Source: Dietzia alimentaria 72
GTDB taxonomy: Bacteria > Actinomycetota > Actinomycetes > Mycobacteriales > Mycobacteriaceae
Direction of reading: 5' to 3'
DNA: 64,000 nucleotides
Assembly: GCF_000226215.1 (NCBI RefSeq)
Contig: NZ_AGFF01000007.1
Location: 310,001 to 374,000 of the forward strand
Shown: positions 6,811 to 15,495 of the stretch, piece after piece
How the letters are laid out: each line of letters starts with the position of its first letter
Position numbering within the stretch: position 1 is the first letter of the stretch
Program-made: the position numbers and the translations under genes
The notes under the pieces: model-generated
Database searches by the model: none
The model's input: only the letters and a program-made list of their open reading frames with translations
What the model was told of the DNA's origin: nothing

Positions 6811-8541
6811 GTGAACGCCGACGAGAGCCGTTACCAAGCACCCACCGTCGAGCCAGAGAACGTCGAACGGATGCTGCCCGAGGAAGTGGCAGCCCAGCGC
6901 ATGACGTTCGCCGACGTCCTGGACCGCCGGCGCGGCGATACCCGACCCGGGTTGCTGTTCGAGGACGAGCGCTACACCTGGGATGAGGTGATCCGGGAAT
7001 GCGAGAAGCGGGCTGTGGTGCTCAGCCGGCTTCGGCGGACCGACCGGCCTTTCCACGTGGGTGTGCTGCTGGAGAACGTGCCCGACTACATCTTCCTCAT
7101 CGGCGGCGCTGCCCTGTGCGGGGCAACGATCATCGGCATCAACCCCACCCGCCGGGGTGCCGAACTCGCCGGCGATATCCGTGGAGTGGACTGCGACCTC
7201 ATCGTCACCGACTCCGAACAGGCGCAACTCCTCGACGGGCTCGACACCGGCGTGGACGCCGATCGCGTGCTCTCCGTCGACAGCCCACAGTGGCAGGAGG
7301 CGGTAGCCGCTGCCGCAGACGCCGAGCTTCCGGAGATCGACGCGGCCAACGACCCGGCCACTCAGCTGCTGCTGACGTTCACGTCCGGCTCGACCGGCGC
7401 GCCCAAGGCGGTCATCTGTAGTACCGGCCGGTTGGCAGGGCTGGCCGCCATCAACCACCTGTCGTTCGTCCGAGACGACGTCACCTACAACTCGATGCCC
7501 CTGTTCCACGGCAACGCGATCATGTCCTGCTGGGCGCCGTCGGTGTTCACCGGCGCCACCTTCAGCATGCGGCGCAAGTTCTCCGCCTCCGGATTCCTGC
7601 CCGACGTCCTCAAGTTCGGCGCGACATTCTTCAACTACGTGGGCCGCTCGCTGGCGTACATCCTCGCGATGCCCGAGTCGCCAGAGGAGCGGCAGACCCG
7701 GCTGCGTCTGGTGTTCGGCACGGAGGCCTCGCCGCACGACCGCGACGAGTTCGAGCGCCGCTACGGGACCCGCCCCATCGAGAGCTACGGCTCATCCGAG
7801 GGCGCGGTCGTCATCAGCCTCACCCCTGACTCCCCGCGGAACGCCCTGGGCAAGGCCCCCGAGTTCATGGACGTCTGCGTTCTGGACGCCGAGGGCAACG
7901 AGTGCCCGCGCGCCGAGTTCGACGAAAACGGGCGTCTGCTCAACCCGGACGCGGCGATCGGCGAGATCGTCAACCGCACCGGGGCGGCGATGTTCGAGGG
8001 GTACTACCGCAATCCCGAGGCCACCGCGGACCGGATCGAGGGCGCCGCCTACCGTTCCGGCGACCTGGGCTATCGCGACGCTGACGGGTTCTTCTACTTC
8101 GCCGGCCGGGCTGGCGACTGGCTGCGCGTGGACAGCGAGAACTTTGCCGCCGCTCCCGTCGAGCGCATTCTGGCCCGCTTTCCCGGAATTGCGTTGGTGG
8201 CGGTCTACCCGGTCCCGGACCCGCGCACGGGCGACCAGGTGATGGCCTCCATCCAGATGGTGCACGGGCACCGGTTCGACCCCGAGGCGTTCGGCCGGTT
8301 CCTGTCCGAGCAGGCGGATCTGGGCACCAAGTGGGCCCCGCGCTTCGTGCGGGTCGTGGACTCGATCCCGGTCACCGCGACGCGCAAGATCGACAAGAAG
8401 GATCTGCGCCGCCAGTCGTGGACCGTCGAGGACAGCGTGTACCTGGGTGACACCAAGACGCTGACGTACCGCCGACTCGACGACGACGACAGGGACGCCC
8501 TGCTCGCCGAGTACGACCTCTATGGGCGCTCGCCGGCATAG
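6811..8541 (+). CDS. Acyl-CoA synthetase (AMP-binding), FadD17/FadD1-like
   Basis: A 576-residue ANL-family ligase. It has the A3 motif TFTSGSTGAPKAV, the SYGSSEGAVV (A5) segment, SGDLGYRDADGFFYFAGR, and the C-terminal lysine in TATRKIDKKDL. It shares distinctive runs with the FadD17 homologue at 11016-12737 (GINPTRRGAEL against GLNPTRRGAAL, and SAMPLF/SMPLFH), so the two are paralogues. GTG 6811 is favoured because tgaggag lies six bases upstream. It is controlled, presumably, by the divergent TetR. The substrate is likely a sterol-derived or medium/long-chain acid; the exact one cannot be read from sequence. Confidence 0.82.
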   Translation: MNADESRYQAPTVEPENVERMLPEEVAAQRMTFADVLDRRRGDTRPGLLFEDERYTWDEVIRECEKRAVVLSRLRRTDRPFHVGVLLENVPDYIFLIGGAALCGATIIGINPTRRGAELAGDIRGVDCDLIVTDSEQAQLLDGLDTGVDADRVLSVDSPQWQEAVAAAADAELPEIDAANDPATQLLLTFTSGSTGAPKAVICSTGRLAGLAAINHLSFVRDDVTYNSMPLFHGNAIMSCWAPSVFTGATFSMRRKFSASGFLPDVLKFGATFFNYVGRSLAYILAMPESPEERQTRLRLVFGTEASPHDRDEFERRYGTRPIESYGSSEGAVVISLTPDSPRNALGKAPEFMDVCVLDAEGNECPRAEFDENGRLLNPDAAIGEIVNRTGAAMFEGYYRNPEATADRIEGAAYRSGDLGYRDADGFFYFAGRAGDWLRVDSENFAAAPVERILARFPGIALVAVYPVPDPRTGDQVMASIQMVHGHRFDPEAFGRFLSEQADLGTKWAPRFVRVVDSIPVTATRKIDKKDLRRQSWTVEDSVYLGDTKTLTYRRLDDDDRDALLAEYDLYGRSPA

Positions 8542-8560
8542 AGCCAGCGTATCCAGCCTC

Positions 8561-8680
8561 AGTCGCGCTGCCCCTCTGACTTGCCCCTCTGACTTGCGCT
8601 GCCGGTATGGTCCCGACCCGCAGCGTGAGTCGGGTGTATCCGTACATTCGGCCAGCGCGAGTCAGGGAGGCAGCGTAAGT
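8561..8680. repeat. Long imperfect inverted repeat with a 13-bp tandem duplication
   Basis: cccctctgacttg occurs twice in tandem (8571-8583 and 8584-8596). If one copy is removed, the left arm from 8561 pairs with 8651-8680 at about 23 of 30 positions. Inside it, cccgac and gtcggg form a second small hairpin (about 8612-8632). It follows the acyl-CoA synthetase stop and faces the small membrane-protein gene, so it could end transcription from both sides. It may also belong to a dispersed palindromic family, since gcagcgtgagt-like ends recur at 34214-34302. Confidence 0.5.
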
Positions 8681-8778
8681 GACGGGGCTTGTGCTGGCAC
8701 GCCGCTCGGAGGAGGCGGACTCGTCGTCGTCACCATCTCCGGCCGGGCAGCCGCCGGCGGTGGCAAGGCGAGCCCGCG

Positions 8779-9027
8779 TCAGCCCAGGCCGAACAGCCTG
8801 CCGATGAGTCCGAGGGCCATCAGCAGCACGACCAGGATGATGACCGCCAGCACGACGTAGACCCCGATGCGTGAGTTGGTCTTGGTCGGGCTCTGCCCCG
8901 TCCGCGCACTGTCGGAGGCCAGGGAGGTGGAATCCGAGTCCGGCGTCTGCGGGCCGGTGGGCGAGCCGCCAGCGTCGAGGTCGGGGGAGTCGCTGGGGTC
9001 CGGGTCGGGCGGGGGCGTGGTGGTCAT
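8779..9027 (-). CDS. Small single-pass membrane protein, DUF6480-like
   Basis: 82 residues: a Pro/Asp/Ser-rich, unstructured N-terminal half (TPPPDPDPSDSPDLDAGG), then one hydrophobic segment (GVYVVLAVIILVVLLMALGL) near the C terminus. The PDPDP-x-x-PxLxxGG opening resembles DUF6480 proteins, whose function is unknown. ATG 9027 begins the compositionally coherent protein; a longer frame to 9255 would overlap the ohr gene. It is divergent from ohr. Confidence 0.6.
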   Translation of the reverse strand: MTTTPPPDPDPSDSPDLDAGGSPTGPQTPDSDSTSLASDSARTGQSPTKTNSRIGVYVVLAVIILVVLLMALGLIGRLFGLG

Positions 9028-9118
9028 GCCCCACTTTCCCACGGATTCCTCAAGCGACGCAGCGAACGGGCGTACGTTTGGCGATGCGAGCACGCCCACC
9101 CAAAGGAGGAGAACTGCT

Positions 9119-9544
9119 ATGGCGGATCCGTTGTACACCGTTGAGGCCCTGTCGACCGGAGGTGGCCGTGATGGCCACGTCGCCACCAGCGACGGGTCGA
9201 TTGATCTGGAGATGGCTCCACCCAAGGAGCTCGGCGGCTCGGGCGAGGGCAACAATCCCGAGCAGTTGTTCGCCGCAGGCTATGCGGCCTGCTTCCTCTC
9301 GGCTCTGCAGAGTGCCGCGCGGATGAAGAAGGTCAAGATCGACGGCGCCTCGGTGGGTGCCCGGGTATCGCTCGTGCCGGCAGGGGAGAGCAGCATCGAG
9401 CTAGCCGTAGAGCTCGAGGTGGTCATCCCCGATCTCGATCGCGAGCAGTCCGACGAGTTGGCCAAGCAGGCGCACGAGCTGTGCCCCTACTCCCGGGCCA
9501 CCCAGGGCAACATCGAGGTCAACGTGACTGTGTCCGAGGACTGA
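9119..9544 (+). CDS. ohr: Organic hydroperoxide resistance protein (Ohr/OsmC family)
   Basis: 141 residues, the usual Ohr length. The peroxidatic cysteine lies in AAGYAACFLSAL and the second one in HELCPYSRAT, the spacing typical of Ohr, which reduces organic peroxides with dihydrolipoamide as partner. A strong ribosome site (aaaggagga) precedes ATG 9119. The next gene overlaps by one base (TGATG), implying a two-gene unit with the hydrolase. No OhrR regulator is visible nearby. Confidence 0.9.
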   Translation: MADPLYTVEALSTGGGRDGHVATSDGSIDLEMAPPKELGGSGEGNNPEQLFAAGYAACFLSALQSAARMKKVKIDGASVGARVSLVPAGESSIELAVELEVVIPDLDREQSDELAKQAHELCPYSRATQGNIEVNVTVSED

Positions 9545-10287
9545 TGACCGACCTCGTCTTTCTCCCTGGCCTGCACGGCGACGCGCAGTCGTGGGACCCG
9601 GTCTTGCGCGCGCTGCCTGGCGATCTGACCGCCACGGCCCTGGATCTGCCGGCTGTGCCCGACCTCGACGCGCTCGTCGATGAGGTGGCCGGGCAGATCG
9701 CGACCGGCAGCGTCGTCGTCGGGCACTCCCTCGGCGGGGTGGTGGCCATGCACCTCGCCGAGCGGCACCCCTCCCTGCTCACCGGCCTCGTTTTGGTGAC
9801 CGCGCCTGTGGGTGCGGAGGACCCGGAGTCTGCCAGCGCGCGCGCCGCCCGGGCTGCGGGCCTGAGCGCGGAGGCATACGAGGAGATCGCGCTCGACGGC
9901 ATGGAGGCGGTCTACTACGGCGACCGCGGCCGGGATCCGAAGGTCAGGGCAGAACGGCTTCGGGCCGCGCACGGGTACGGCCCAGACCGGTTCGCAGCGC
10001 ACTCGGTGGCTCTGGGCCGACGCCCCGACCGCAGCACGTTCCCGGCGCAGGCGCCCTGCCCGGTGTTGATCGTGGGGGCGTCACACGACCAGGTGGTGCC
10101 CACCGCCGAGCAGCGCCGCTGGGCGGGAGCGAACGGTGCCCAGACTGTGGGCGCAGCGACCGCTGGCGGCGACGTCGCCCCCGTGGCCTACGTCGAGATC
10201 GCGCCGGCCGGACACATGGTCCCGGTGGAAGCACCGGAGAACGTGGCCGAGGCCATCAGCGACTGGCTCGTCGCGATCACGGGCTGA
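9544..10287 (+). CDS. Alpha/beta hydrolase
   Basis: 247 residues. FLPGLHGDAQSW is the oxyanion-loop segment, GHSLGG carries the nucleophile serine near residue 63, and a terminal histidine occurs in APAGHMVPVE. The fold is clear but the substrate is not. The start ATG overlaps the ohr stop by one base, so expression is coupled to peroxide defence. Confidence 0.8.
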   Translation: MTDLVFLPGLHGDAQSWDPVLRALPGDLTATALDLPAVPDLDALVDEVAGQIATGSVVVGHSLGGVVAMHLAERHPSLLTGLVLVTAPVGAEDPESASARAARAAGLSAEAYEEIALDGMEAVYYGDRGRDPKVRAERLRAAHGYGPDRFAAHSVALGRRPDRSTFPAQAPCPVLIVGASHDQVVPTAEQRRWAGANGAQTVGAATAGGDVAPVAYVEIAPAGHMVPVEAPENVAEAISDWLVAITG

Positions 10288-10307
10288 TACCGCGGCGGAT
10301 TCGAGGT

Positions 10308-11000
10308 GTGAGCGTGCAGCAGGCAGAGTACGACCACGGAGCTCCGAGCGATCGGGACACCTTCTGCGAGGCGCCCGCGGCCTACATCGTGGAGACTTAT
10401 TTTGTTCTCCGGCTGGTGATCGCCGGCGGGGCACTGGCACTGCCGCCGGCACTACTGGTGTGGGCAGGTATCGATCCTGCCGTGGACTTTGTGAATTCGA
10501 TCAGCGCCTTCTATTACACGCCGGCTCGCGGCCTGTTCGTGGGCACCCTGGTGGCGATCGGCGTCGCGCTGGTGGCGTACCGCGGATACACGCGCGGTGA
10601 AAACCGACTGCTCAACGCTGCGGGAACCCTGGCGATCGTCGCGGCGTTGTTCCCGACCGAAGACCCCGGATTGCCCGGATTGGACGCGGCCAACGTCATC
10701 CACGTCCTCGCAGCGGCGGCCTTCTTCATCCTGGCCGCGCTGTCGATCTTCTTCTACGGGCAGTCGACCGTCGGTTCGATCCCGAAGCCGGCGCAACAGC
10801 GCGGGTATCGAGCCGTGTACCGGGTCCTCATCGTGCTGGTCTTGTTCTTCCCCGCACTTTCGCTGCTGCTCGCCTGGTTGGCGGACTCCACCATGGCGCT
10901 GTTCCTCGTGGAGACCGCCGCGCTCTACGCGTTTGCGACTTTCTGGATCGTCAAAACCTACGAGCTGTCACAGTCGCACGCTGAGGCCAGGGTGGTGTGA
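10308..11000 (+). CDS. Uncharacterised integral membrane protein
   Basis: 230 residues with about five to six hydrophobic segments. Conserved-looking parts include SISAFYYTPARGLFVG and NAAGTLAIVAALFPT, which I associate with a family of bacterial membrane proteins without known function. The start is GTG 10308, or possibly GTG 10314. It follows the hydrolase by 20 bases in the same direction and converges on fadD17. Confidence 0.65.
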   Translation: MSVQQAEYDHGAPSDRDTFCEAPAAYIVETYFVLRLVIAGGALALPPALLVWAGIDPAVDFVNSISAFYYTPARGLFVGTLVAIGVALVAYRGYTRGENRLLNAAGTLAIVAALFPTEDPGLPGLDAANVIHVLAAAAFFILAALSIFFYGQSTVGSIPKPAQQRGYRAVYRVLIVLVLFFPALSLLLAWLADSTMALFLVETAALYAFATFWIVKTYELSQSHAEARVV

Positions 11001-11015
11001 TGACCCGCCACCGTC

Positions 11016-12737
11016 TTAGGCGCGGGCGTACTCCTGTGACCCGTGCACGCGCACCCAGACGTCGTCGCCGGCGGGCTCCGTGCCGCGGTCGACCAGGTCT
11101 CGGGCCCGGAACTTGAAGCTCGCCGTGCGGGGCAGCGCCGAGGTCACCCGCAGCAGGGACGGCCACTGTTTGGGTCCCAGATCAGGCTGGGCTGCGAGGA
11201 ACTCGCCGAATTCGCTGACCACGTCTTCGCGCGAACCCGCGACGCCGTCGCCGCCACCCAGCACTATCGCCGCGGCCACCGCGTCGCCGATGGCGCCCGG
11301 ACCGCGCACCGCGTCCGCCGGCACGGCGTATACGCCCACCTCGGCCACATCGGGATGGCGCCGCAGGATGCGCTCGATCGGGGCGGCGGCCAGGTTCTCA
11401 CCGTCCACCCGCATCCATCCGCCGGAGCGGCCGGCGAAGTAGACGAACTCGTCGTCGTCGACATACGCCAGATCGCCGGTGTGGAACCGTCCCCCGCGCA
11501 TCCTCTCGGCGTCGGCGGCCGGGTCGCCCCAGTAGCCCGCGAACAGCCCCGGCCCGTCGGCCACGAGCTCGCCCACGGCCTCGTCGGCGTTGACCAGGGC
11601 GCCGTCCGCAGAGAAGTGTGCGCGGGAACACTCGGCGCCTGTCTCCACATCGATGATCCGTACGCCCGCGGGCAGCGGGCCGAGCGCGGCGTCCGGCGTG
11701 TCGGGGGTACGGGTTATGGATAGGCCGCCCTCGCTGGAGCCGAAGCCATCGACCACGGTCACGCCGAACCGCCGCGCGAACTCGTGGCGGACATCCGCCG
11801 GGGCCTCGTTGCCGTAGACCACGCGCATGGGGTTCTGGGCGTCGTCGTCGCGCTCAGCGGTGGCGAGGATGTAGGACAGCGGCGCGCCCACGTAGTTGGC
11901 GAAGGTACAGCTGTAGCGGCGTACGTCGGCCAGCCAACCCGAGGCGCTGAAGTGACGGCGCTGCGCGATCGAGCACTGCGCGAACAGCGACATCGGCCAC
12001 GCCACCATCACCGCATTGGAGTGGAACAACGGCATGGCGCTGTACACGCAGTCGTCCGGGCCCATGCCGAACCGCTCGGCGAGCATCCGCGACGGCACCG
12101 AGATCTTGAACTGGGTGATGCGCACGGCCTTGGGATCGCCGCTGGTGCCGGAGGTGAACACGAGAGCCACCAGATCGTCCGGGCCGGTGGGTACGGTGGC
12201 GGGATCGGGCAGGCTGGTGTCGGCGTGGCGGTCCAGCAGCACAGCCCACTCGGGAGAGTCCACGGAGATCACCGGCACACCGGGGTCGAGGCCGTCGAGG
12301 AGCGGCTCGTTCGCCGAGTCGGTGAGGATGACCGCGCAGTCGGCCAGTGTGGCGTCGCGCAGGAGCGCCGCGCCGCGCCGCGTCGGGTTGAGCCCGGCCA
12401 CGACCAGCTCCGAGCAGGCCGCCGCGCCGAGCAGGTGGAGGTACTCGGGTGTGCCCGCCATAAGCACACCCACGTGGGCATGGGCAGGCCGCGCACCGGG
12501 GTTGTTTGACGATGACGACGACGAGGTCATCACTTCCCGCAGCGCGGCGATCCGCACCGCGATCTCATCGACAGCCTGCGACCACGGCGTGAACTCGCCG
12601 TCGGCCCAGATGCCGCGGTCGGCTACGTCGTTGAGGGCGCGCACCGCGTCGGCTACCGAGATGAACGGGTCTGCCGCCACGTCCGCGATCGTCCGCACGC
12701 GGCGGGTAGACGCGGTGGAATCTGTGGTGTTGCTCAT
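11016..12737 (-). CDS. fadD17: Acyl-CoA synthetase FadD17-like
   Basis: A 573-residue ANL-family ligase with VFTSGTSGDPKAV (A3), GFGSSEGGLS (A5), HTGDLAYVDDDEFVYFAGR and a C-terminal lysine in RTASFKFRARDL. A run of six serines near residue 72 and the acidic stretch in the sequence look like surface loops, not errors. It is the last gene of fadE26-fadE27-fadD17, overlapping fadE27 by four bases (ATGA). The order matches Rv3504-Rv3506 of M. tuberculosis, where FadD17 activates C24 steroid side-chain acids. Assignment rests on strong context plus family features. Confidence 0.85.
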   Translation of the reverse strand: MSNTTDSTASTRRVRTIADVAADPFISVADAVRALNDVADRGIWADGEFTPWSQAVDEIAVRIAALREVMTSSSSSSNNPGARPAHAHVGVLMAGTPEYLHLLGAAACSELVVAGLNPTRRGAALLRDATLADCAVILTDSANEPLLDGLDPGVPVISVDSPEWAVLLDRHADTSLPDPATVPTGPDDLVALVFTSGTSGDPKAVRITQFKISVPSRMLAERFGMGPDDCVYSAMPLFHSNAVMVAWPMSLFAQCSIAQRRHFSASGWLADVRRYSCTFANYVGAPLSYILATAERDDDAQNPMRVVYGNEAPADVRHEFARRFGVTVVDGFGSSEGGLSITRTPDTPDAALGPLPAGVRIIDVETGAECSRAHFSADGALVNADEAVGELVADGPGLFAGYWGDPAADAERMRGGRFHTGDLAYVDDDEFVYFAGRSGGWMRVDGENLAAAPIERILRRHPDVAEVGVYAVPADAVRGPGAIGDAVAAAIVLGGGDGVAGSREDVVSEFGEFLAAQPDLGPKQWPSLLRVTSALPRTASFKFRARDLVDRGTEPAGDDVWVRVHGSQEYARA

Positions 12738-13918
12738 GCTGAATGCTCCCAGGGGTCGCCATCGGTGGCCAGCACGTCGCCAAGGTCGATCAGTTGCCGG
12801 GTTGCGCCACCCAGGCGGAACTCGGAGGCCTTGGCGGCGAGGAAGTAGCGGTGGAGGGGTTCGGACCGGTCGAGGCCCACGCCGCCGTGGATGTGAACTG
12901 CGCTGTGCGCCACGCGGTGGCCGGCGTCGCAGGCCCAGAAGTGGGCGGACGCCACCGCGGAGCGGGCGGCTGCGGTGACAGTGGCTGTGCCGGCGTGCTG
13001 TGCACTACACGCGTCGAGTTCGTAGGCCGCGCGCAGCGTGGACAGGCGCACGGCGTCCACGTCGATCAGTCCGTCGGCCAGTCTCGCGGCGACGGCTTGG
13101 AACGACCCGATGGGCCGGCCGAACTGGTGGCGGGTCGACGCATAGGCCGCTGTCCGCTCGAGGGCAGCCTCAAGCACACCCCACTGGTACGCGGCCAAAT
13201 GGACGCGGCGGCGCAGGGCGTCGAACTGCTGCGTTGCAGCGGACACCGACGGGAGCGAGTTGCCCGCGGAGAACTCGTAACCGGCGTTCGGTGCATCCGG
13301 ATCGCGATCGGCCAAGGGGAGGTACATCGGGGCGCCCTCGACGATCCCCGCGCAGGAGAAGTCCACCGGTACGGTCCGCTCGATCCGGACGGTGCTCGCC
13401 GCGGTGGCGGTCGCGACATCGCACACCCAGAGCAGGGGGTGGTCCGGGAACGGTGCGGGCGAGACCAGGACGTCGGCGATCGGGGCCCAGTCCACTTCCG
13501 CTCCGCGATGCACCTGACCACCGGCCACCGCCGCGATCTCGCGGCCCTCGGCCACCGCGGTGGAACGCCCGGTCAGGCCTGCGTCGTCGAGTAGGTGCGC
13601 GGCGCGGATCGCGGGCGACAGGGGGACAGGTGCGAGGACGCGGCCGAGCTCCCGCAGCACTAGCGCCTCGCCTACCACCCCGAGCCCAGCGCCACCGAGC
13701 CGCTCGGGCGCGAGCGCCGCAGGCACGCCGGCGCGGACCAGCTCCTCCCAGTAACGGGCGTGGAACCGCGCGGTGGAGCGGTCGGCGCCGCCGGATTCGG
13801 TGCCGGGACCGAAGCGGGCGTCGAGCTCCCGCAGGGAGTCGTCGGTGACCAGTTGCTCGCCCATTCGGCGGACGAGGCCCGCCAGCTCTGTAGCGGTGTC
13901 GTCGACGGAAAAATCCAT
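12734..13918 (-). CDS. fadE27: Acyl-CoA dehydrogenase FadE27-like (ChsE5 subunit)
   Basis: 394 residues of acyl-CoA dehydrogenase fold. It retains HQFGRPIGSFQAVAARLAD and IHGGVGLDRSEPLHRY but lacks the glutamate placed as a catalytic base in its partner, as expected for the ChsE5 half of the FadE26-FadE27 alpha2beta2 enzyme. In mycobacteria this pair oxidises steroid-CoA side chains. The gene starts two bases after fadE26 stops and overlaps fadD17, so the three should be co-translated under the KstR-type site at 15214. Confidence 0.85.
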   Translation of the reverse strand: MDFSVDDTATELAGLVRRMGEQLVTDDSLRELDARFGPGTESGGADRSTARFHARYWEELVRAGVPAALAPERLGGAGLGVVGEALVLRELGRVLAPVPLSPAIRAAHLLDDAGLTGRSTAVAEGREIAAVAGGQVHRGAEVDWAPIADVLVSPAPFPDHPLLWVCDVATATAASTVRIERTVPVDFSCAGIVEGAPMYLPLADRDPDAPNAGYEFSAGNSLPSVSAATQQFDALRRRVHLAAYQWGVLEAALERTAAYASTRHQFGRPIGSFQAVAARLADGLIDVDAVRLSTLRAAYELDACSAQHAGTATVTAAARSAVASAHFWACDAGHRVAHSAVHIHGGVGLDRSEPLHRYFLAAKASEFRLGGATRQLIDLGDVLATDGDPWEHSA

Positions 13919-13919
13919 G

Positions 13920-15191
13920 TCAGCGCTCCTTGCTGGGGGTGCTGGGCGGGCGGGGAGTGCTGGCGGCCGTGACCCGGGGAGCAGGCGGTAGCCCGAGGCC
14001 GGCAGTGGCGATGATGTCGCGTTGCACCTCGTTGGTGCCGCCGCCGAAGGTGAGGATGAGCGCGGAGCGGTGCAGCCGCTCTATGCGGCCGTGCAGCGCG
14101 GCCGTGGGGGAGTGCGCGCGCTGATTGCCCGACGAGCCGAGCACCTCCATGAGTAGACGGTAGGCCTCGCAAGCGGTCTCGGTGCCGTACACCTTGGTCG
14201 CGGACGCGGCGATGCGAGTGGGTGCGGCCGAGCCTGCGCTGACGATCTCCCAGTTCCGCAGCGCCAGATACTCGGCCATGGCGTGCACGCGCGCCAGGTG
14301 GGTGCGCACCCACTCGTGTTCGATCACGGTGCCGCCGCCGGGCAGACCCACATCCGCCGAGGGCGTCTCCCGCGACCATCGCAGCACCTGCCGCAGCGAG
14401 GCCTGCAGGGGCGCGGCCGAGGTGAGCGCGACACGTTCGTGGTTGAGCTGGTTGGTCATGAGCGGCCAGCCACCGTGTTCAGGGCCGACGAGGTTGCTCG
14501 CCGAGACCACCACGTCCTGGTAATAGGTGGCGCTGGTATCGGGACCGGCCATGGTGTGCACGGGAGTCCACGAGAAACCGTCGGCGTCGGTGGGAACGAC
14601 GATCATCGAGATGCCCTTGTGGCGCGGGGCTTCCGGGTTGGTGCGGGCCGCCAGCCAGATCCAATCGGCGTAGGCGACCAGCGACGTCCACATTTTCTGG
14701 CCGTTGATTCGGTACACATCCCGCCCCTCGTGCTCACCGGTGCCCGCCTCGCGGACCGCGCGGGTTCGCAGGGAGGCCAGGTCGGTGCCCGAATCGGGCT
14801 CGGAGTAGCCGATGCCGAAATGTAGCTCGCCACGACTGATACGCGGGAGGAAGTAGTTCTTCTGGTCGTCGGAGCCGAACGCCATGATGGTCGGTGCGAC
14901 CGAGTTGATGGTAAGGAACGGGACCGGGACGCCGGCGATCGCAGCCTCGTCGGTGAAAATCAACTGGTCGATCATCGGGCGGCCCTGGCCGCCGTACTTC
15001 TCAGGCCAGCCCAGCGTCAGCCAGCCGTCGTGGCCCATCTCCGCGACGATCTCGCGGTAGGCGTTCCCGTAGCCGTACTCGCCGGTGGTCGAGGTGAAGG
15101 CCGCGCGGCGTTCGGGGGTCATCAGCGCCGCGAAGTACTCGCGTAATTCGTCCCGAAGGCGTTCCTGGCCCGGGGTGTAGCTGATGTCCAT
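13920..15191 (-). CDS. fadE26: Acyl-CoA dehydrogenase FadE26-like (ChsE4 subunit)
   Basis: 423 residues. The FAD-domain segments GIGYSEPDSGTDLASL and NGQKMWTSLV and the C-terminal FGGGTNEVQRDIIA are intact. The likely catalytic base is Glu252 in LNHERVALTS, matching the position known for ChsE4. ATG 15191 (MDISYTPGQ) is chosen because it gives the usual family N terminus; the frame remains open to 15221 inside the operator. Divergent from fdxD-hsd4A, as in the mycobacterial cholesterol locus. Confidence 0.88.
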   Translation of the reverse strand: MDISYTPGQERLRDELREYFAALMTPERRAAFTSTTGEYGYGNAYREIVAEMGHDGWLTLGWPEKYGGQGRPMIDQLIFTDEAAIAGVPVPFLTINSVAPTIMAFGSDDQKNYFLPRISRGELHFGIGYSEPDSGTDLASLRTRAVREAGTGEHEGRDVYRINGQKMWTSLVAYADWIWLAARTNPEAPRHKGISMIVVPTDADGFSWTPVHTMAGPDTSATYYQDVVVSASNLVGPEHGGWPLMTNQLNHERVALTSAAPLQASLRQVLRWSRETPSADVGLPGGGTVIEHEWVRTHLARVHAMAEYLALRNWEIVSAGSAAPTRIAASATKVYGTETACEAYRLLMEVLGSSGNQRAHSPTAALHGRIERLHRSALILTFGGGTNEVQRDIIATAGLGLPPAPRVTAASTPRPPSTPSKER

Positions 15192-15213
15192 ATGCCCTAT
15201 GCTCTTCGTCGGG

Positions 15214-15227
15214 TGGAACACGTTCTA
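15214..15227. promoter_or_regulatory. Putative KstR operator between fadE26 and fdxD
   Basis: tggaacacgttcta fits the KstR consensus TNNAACNNGTTNNA at every fixed position. It is 22 bases from the fadE26 start and 73 from that of fdxD, well placed to control both directions. Confidence 0.8.
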
Positions 15228-15300
15228 GTGTCGTGGTTCACATAGTATCGGACCATCCCCGGGGCCAGAGAGGCTACGGGACTTGGCAAGGAGGACCGGC

Positions 15301-15495
15301 ATGAGGATTGAAGTGGATCCCGACCGCTGTGAGGGGCAGGCCGTGTGCGTGGGCCTCGCGCCCAAGGTTTTCGAGCTGAACGACGACGACGAGATCGTTC
15401 GCGTCATCGTCGACGAGGTGCCGGAAGAGCACCAGAAGCGAGCTCTCAAGGCCGTGGAGAAGTGCCCGATGGCAGCACTGAAGGTTGCCCAGTGA
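15301..15495 (+). CDS. fdxD: Single-cluster ferredoxin FdxD-like
   Basis: 64 residues with CEGQAVC near the N terminus and a later CP (EKCPMAAL). The C-x5-C...CP pattern lacks a fourth ligand, typical of 3Fe-4S or mixed-cluster ferredoxins that serve cytochromes P450. The ATG at 15301 has a strong AAGGAGG six bases upstream, which excludes the in-frame TTG at 15283. It overlaps hsd4A by four bases. No P450 gene is in the window, so its partner must lie elsewhere. Confidence 0.88.
   Translation: MRIEVDPDRCEGQAVCVGLAPKVFELNDDDEIVRVIVDEVPEEHQKRALKAVEKCPMAALKVAQ

Noticed and set aside
12510-12530. Serine run in FadD17 considered as a frameshift or assembly error
   Set aside because: The frame and family similarity continue on both sides; the run falls in a variable loop.
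12743-13848. Long open frames on the plus strand opposite fadE27
   Set aside because: They are antisense frames produced by high GC in third positions of a clear acyl-CoA dehydrogenase gene; their translations are Arg/Pro/Gly-rich and match no family.
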